Below are positions 4,882 through 5,070 of a stretch of DNA of 5,070 bases, piece by piece. The stretch spans positions 1 to 5,070 of the forward strand of contig JBMOEW010000077.1 of assembly GCA_049314555.1 (NCBI GenBank), written 5' to 3'. The position numbers and the translations under genes are program-made. The notes under the pieces are model-generated. The model had not been told where the DNA came from and made no database searches. It saw only the letters and a list, made by a program, of their open reading frames with translations. Numbering within the stretch: position 1 is the stretch's first letter; every line of letters begins with the position of its first letter. This stretch comes from REEB509 sp049314555. GTDB taxonomy: Bacteria > Pseudomonadota > Alphaproteobacteria > Caulobacterales > Aquidulcibacteraceae.

Positions 4882-5070
4882 ATTTGTGTCTACCAAACCA
4901 AGGAATTCGCTCGCTTCGCCCGCAAGGAGAGGATGGGCACAAAGGCACTGCTGCAGGCGGCTCCTGACGCCGCGCAAGGACACTTCCACGCCGATTTGGG
5001 CGGGGGTGTGTTCAAACTGGTCTTCCCCGGAAAAAGTGGAGAGCGATCCTCCTGAAATTTGCTAGGAGAT
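4882..5070 (+). pseudogene. RelE-like toxin remnant (PF06296 type), frameshifted and without start codon; runs off the window
   Basis: The frame reads V-Y-Q-T-K-E-F-A-R-F-A-R-K-E-R, then A-L-L-Q-A-A, then H-A-D-L-G-G-G-V-F-K, then G-K-S-G. These are the hallmark segments of the RelE-like toxins whose partner is usually a small HTH antitoxin encoded just downstream. Intact members are ribosome-associated mRNA endonucleases. Three defects are visible. No ATG, GTG or TTG occurs in frame from the upstream TGA (4834-4836) to the homology, and the codon where ATG is expected is ATT (4882). The usual R-x-G-Q-G-K-S-G-G stretch is shortened to P-G-K-S-G. The frame meets TGA at 5053-5055, while the other frame from 5046 reads I-L-L-K-F-A-R-R, the expected continuation, so one base has been lost near 5045. 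The antitoxin, if any, lies beyond the window. Family assignment is from remembered motifs. Confidence 0.65.

Overview
The window looks like accessory DNA from an alphaproteobacterium. The host genes are GC-rich, the repeat after the third operon gene resembles the dispersed CCGGG/CCCGG palindromes of that class, and gene pairs such as DUF2975 with a small Cro/C1-type regulator, or an HxlR regulator with a tautomerase, are common there. The genus cannot be named from this sequence.

Layout, left to right. (1) The 3' end of an IS630-family transposase (1-269), whose TAG stop may be made partly from the TA target duplication. (2) A relatively AT-rich gene with a TTG start (359-1249), encoding a TIR-domain protein with a SARM1-like catalytic glutamate motif and a C-terminal half I do not recognise. 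It is the best candidate for a defence-type or signalling effector. (3) About 360 bases with no convincing gene. (4) A divergent pair: an HxlR-family regulator on the minus strand (1607-2092) and a two-unit tautomerase-superfamily enzyme on the plus strand (2190-2696). Their shared 97-base spacer holds a perfect GTTGA-CAA-TCAAC palindrome over a TTGACA box. (5) A small membrane protein (2720-3160) with a plausible TM core but an un-membrane-like tail, possibly frameshifted. (6) A tightly coupled three-gene operon (3257-4547): two paralogous four-helix DUF2975-type membrane proteins and a 79-residue HTH regulator. It is preceded by a striking three-half-site operator (ATTATTG / CAATAAT / ATTATTG) that covers the predicted -10 box. 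(7) A REP-like hairpin, about 240 bases without a gene, and a decayed RelE-like toxin gene (PF06296 type) that has lost its start codon, carries a short internal deletion and is frameshifted before the window ends.

How the parts work together: the HxlR protein probably represses the tautomerase, and perhaps the following membrane gene, from the palindrome between them. The small HTH protein probably autoregulates the DUF2975 operon through the composite operator. The transposon end, the lower-GC TIR gene and the toxin remnant at the edges suggest a region shaped by insertion and gene decay. No tRNA, rRNA or CRISPR array was seen.
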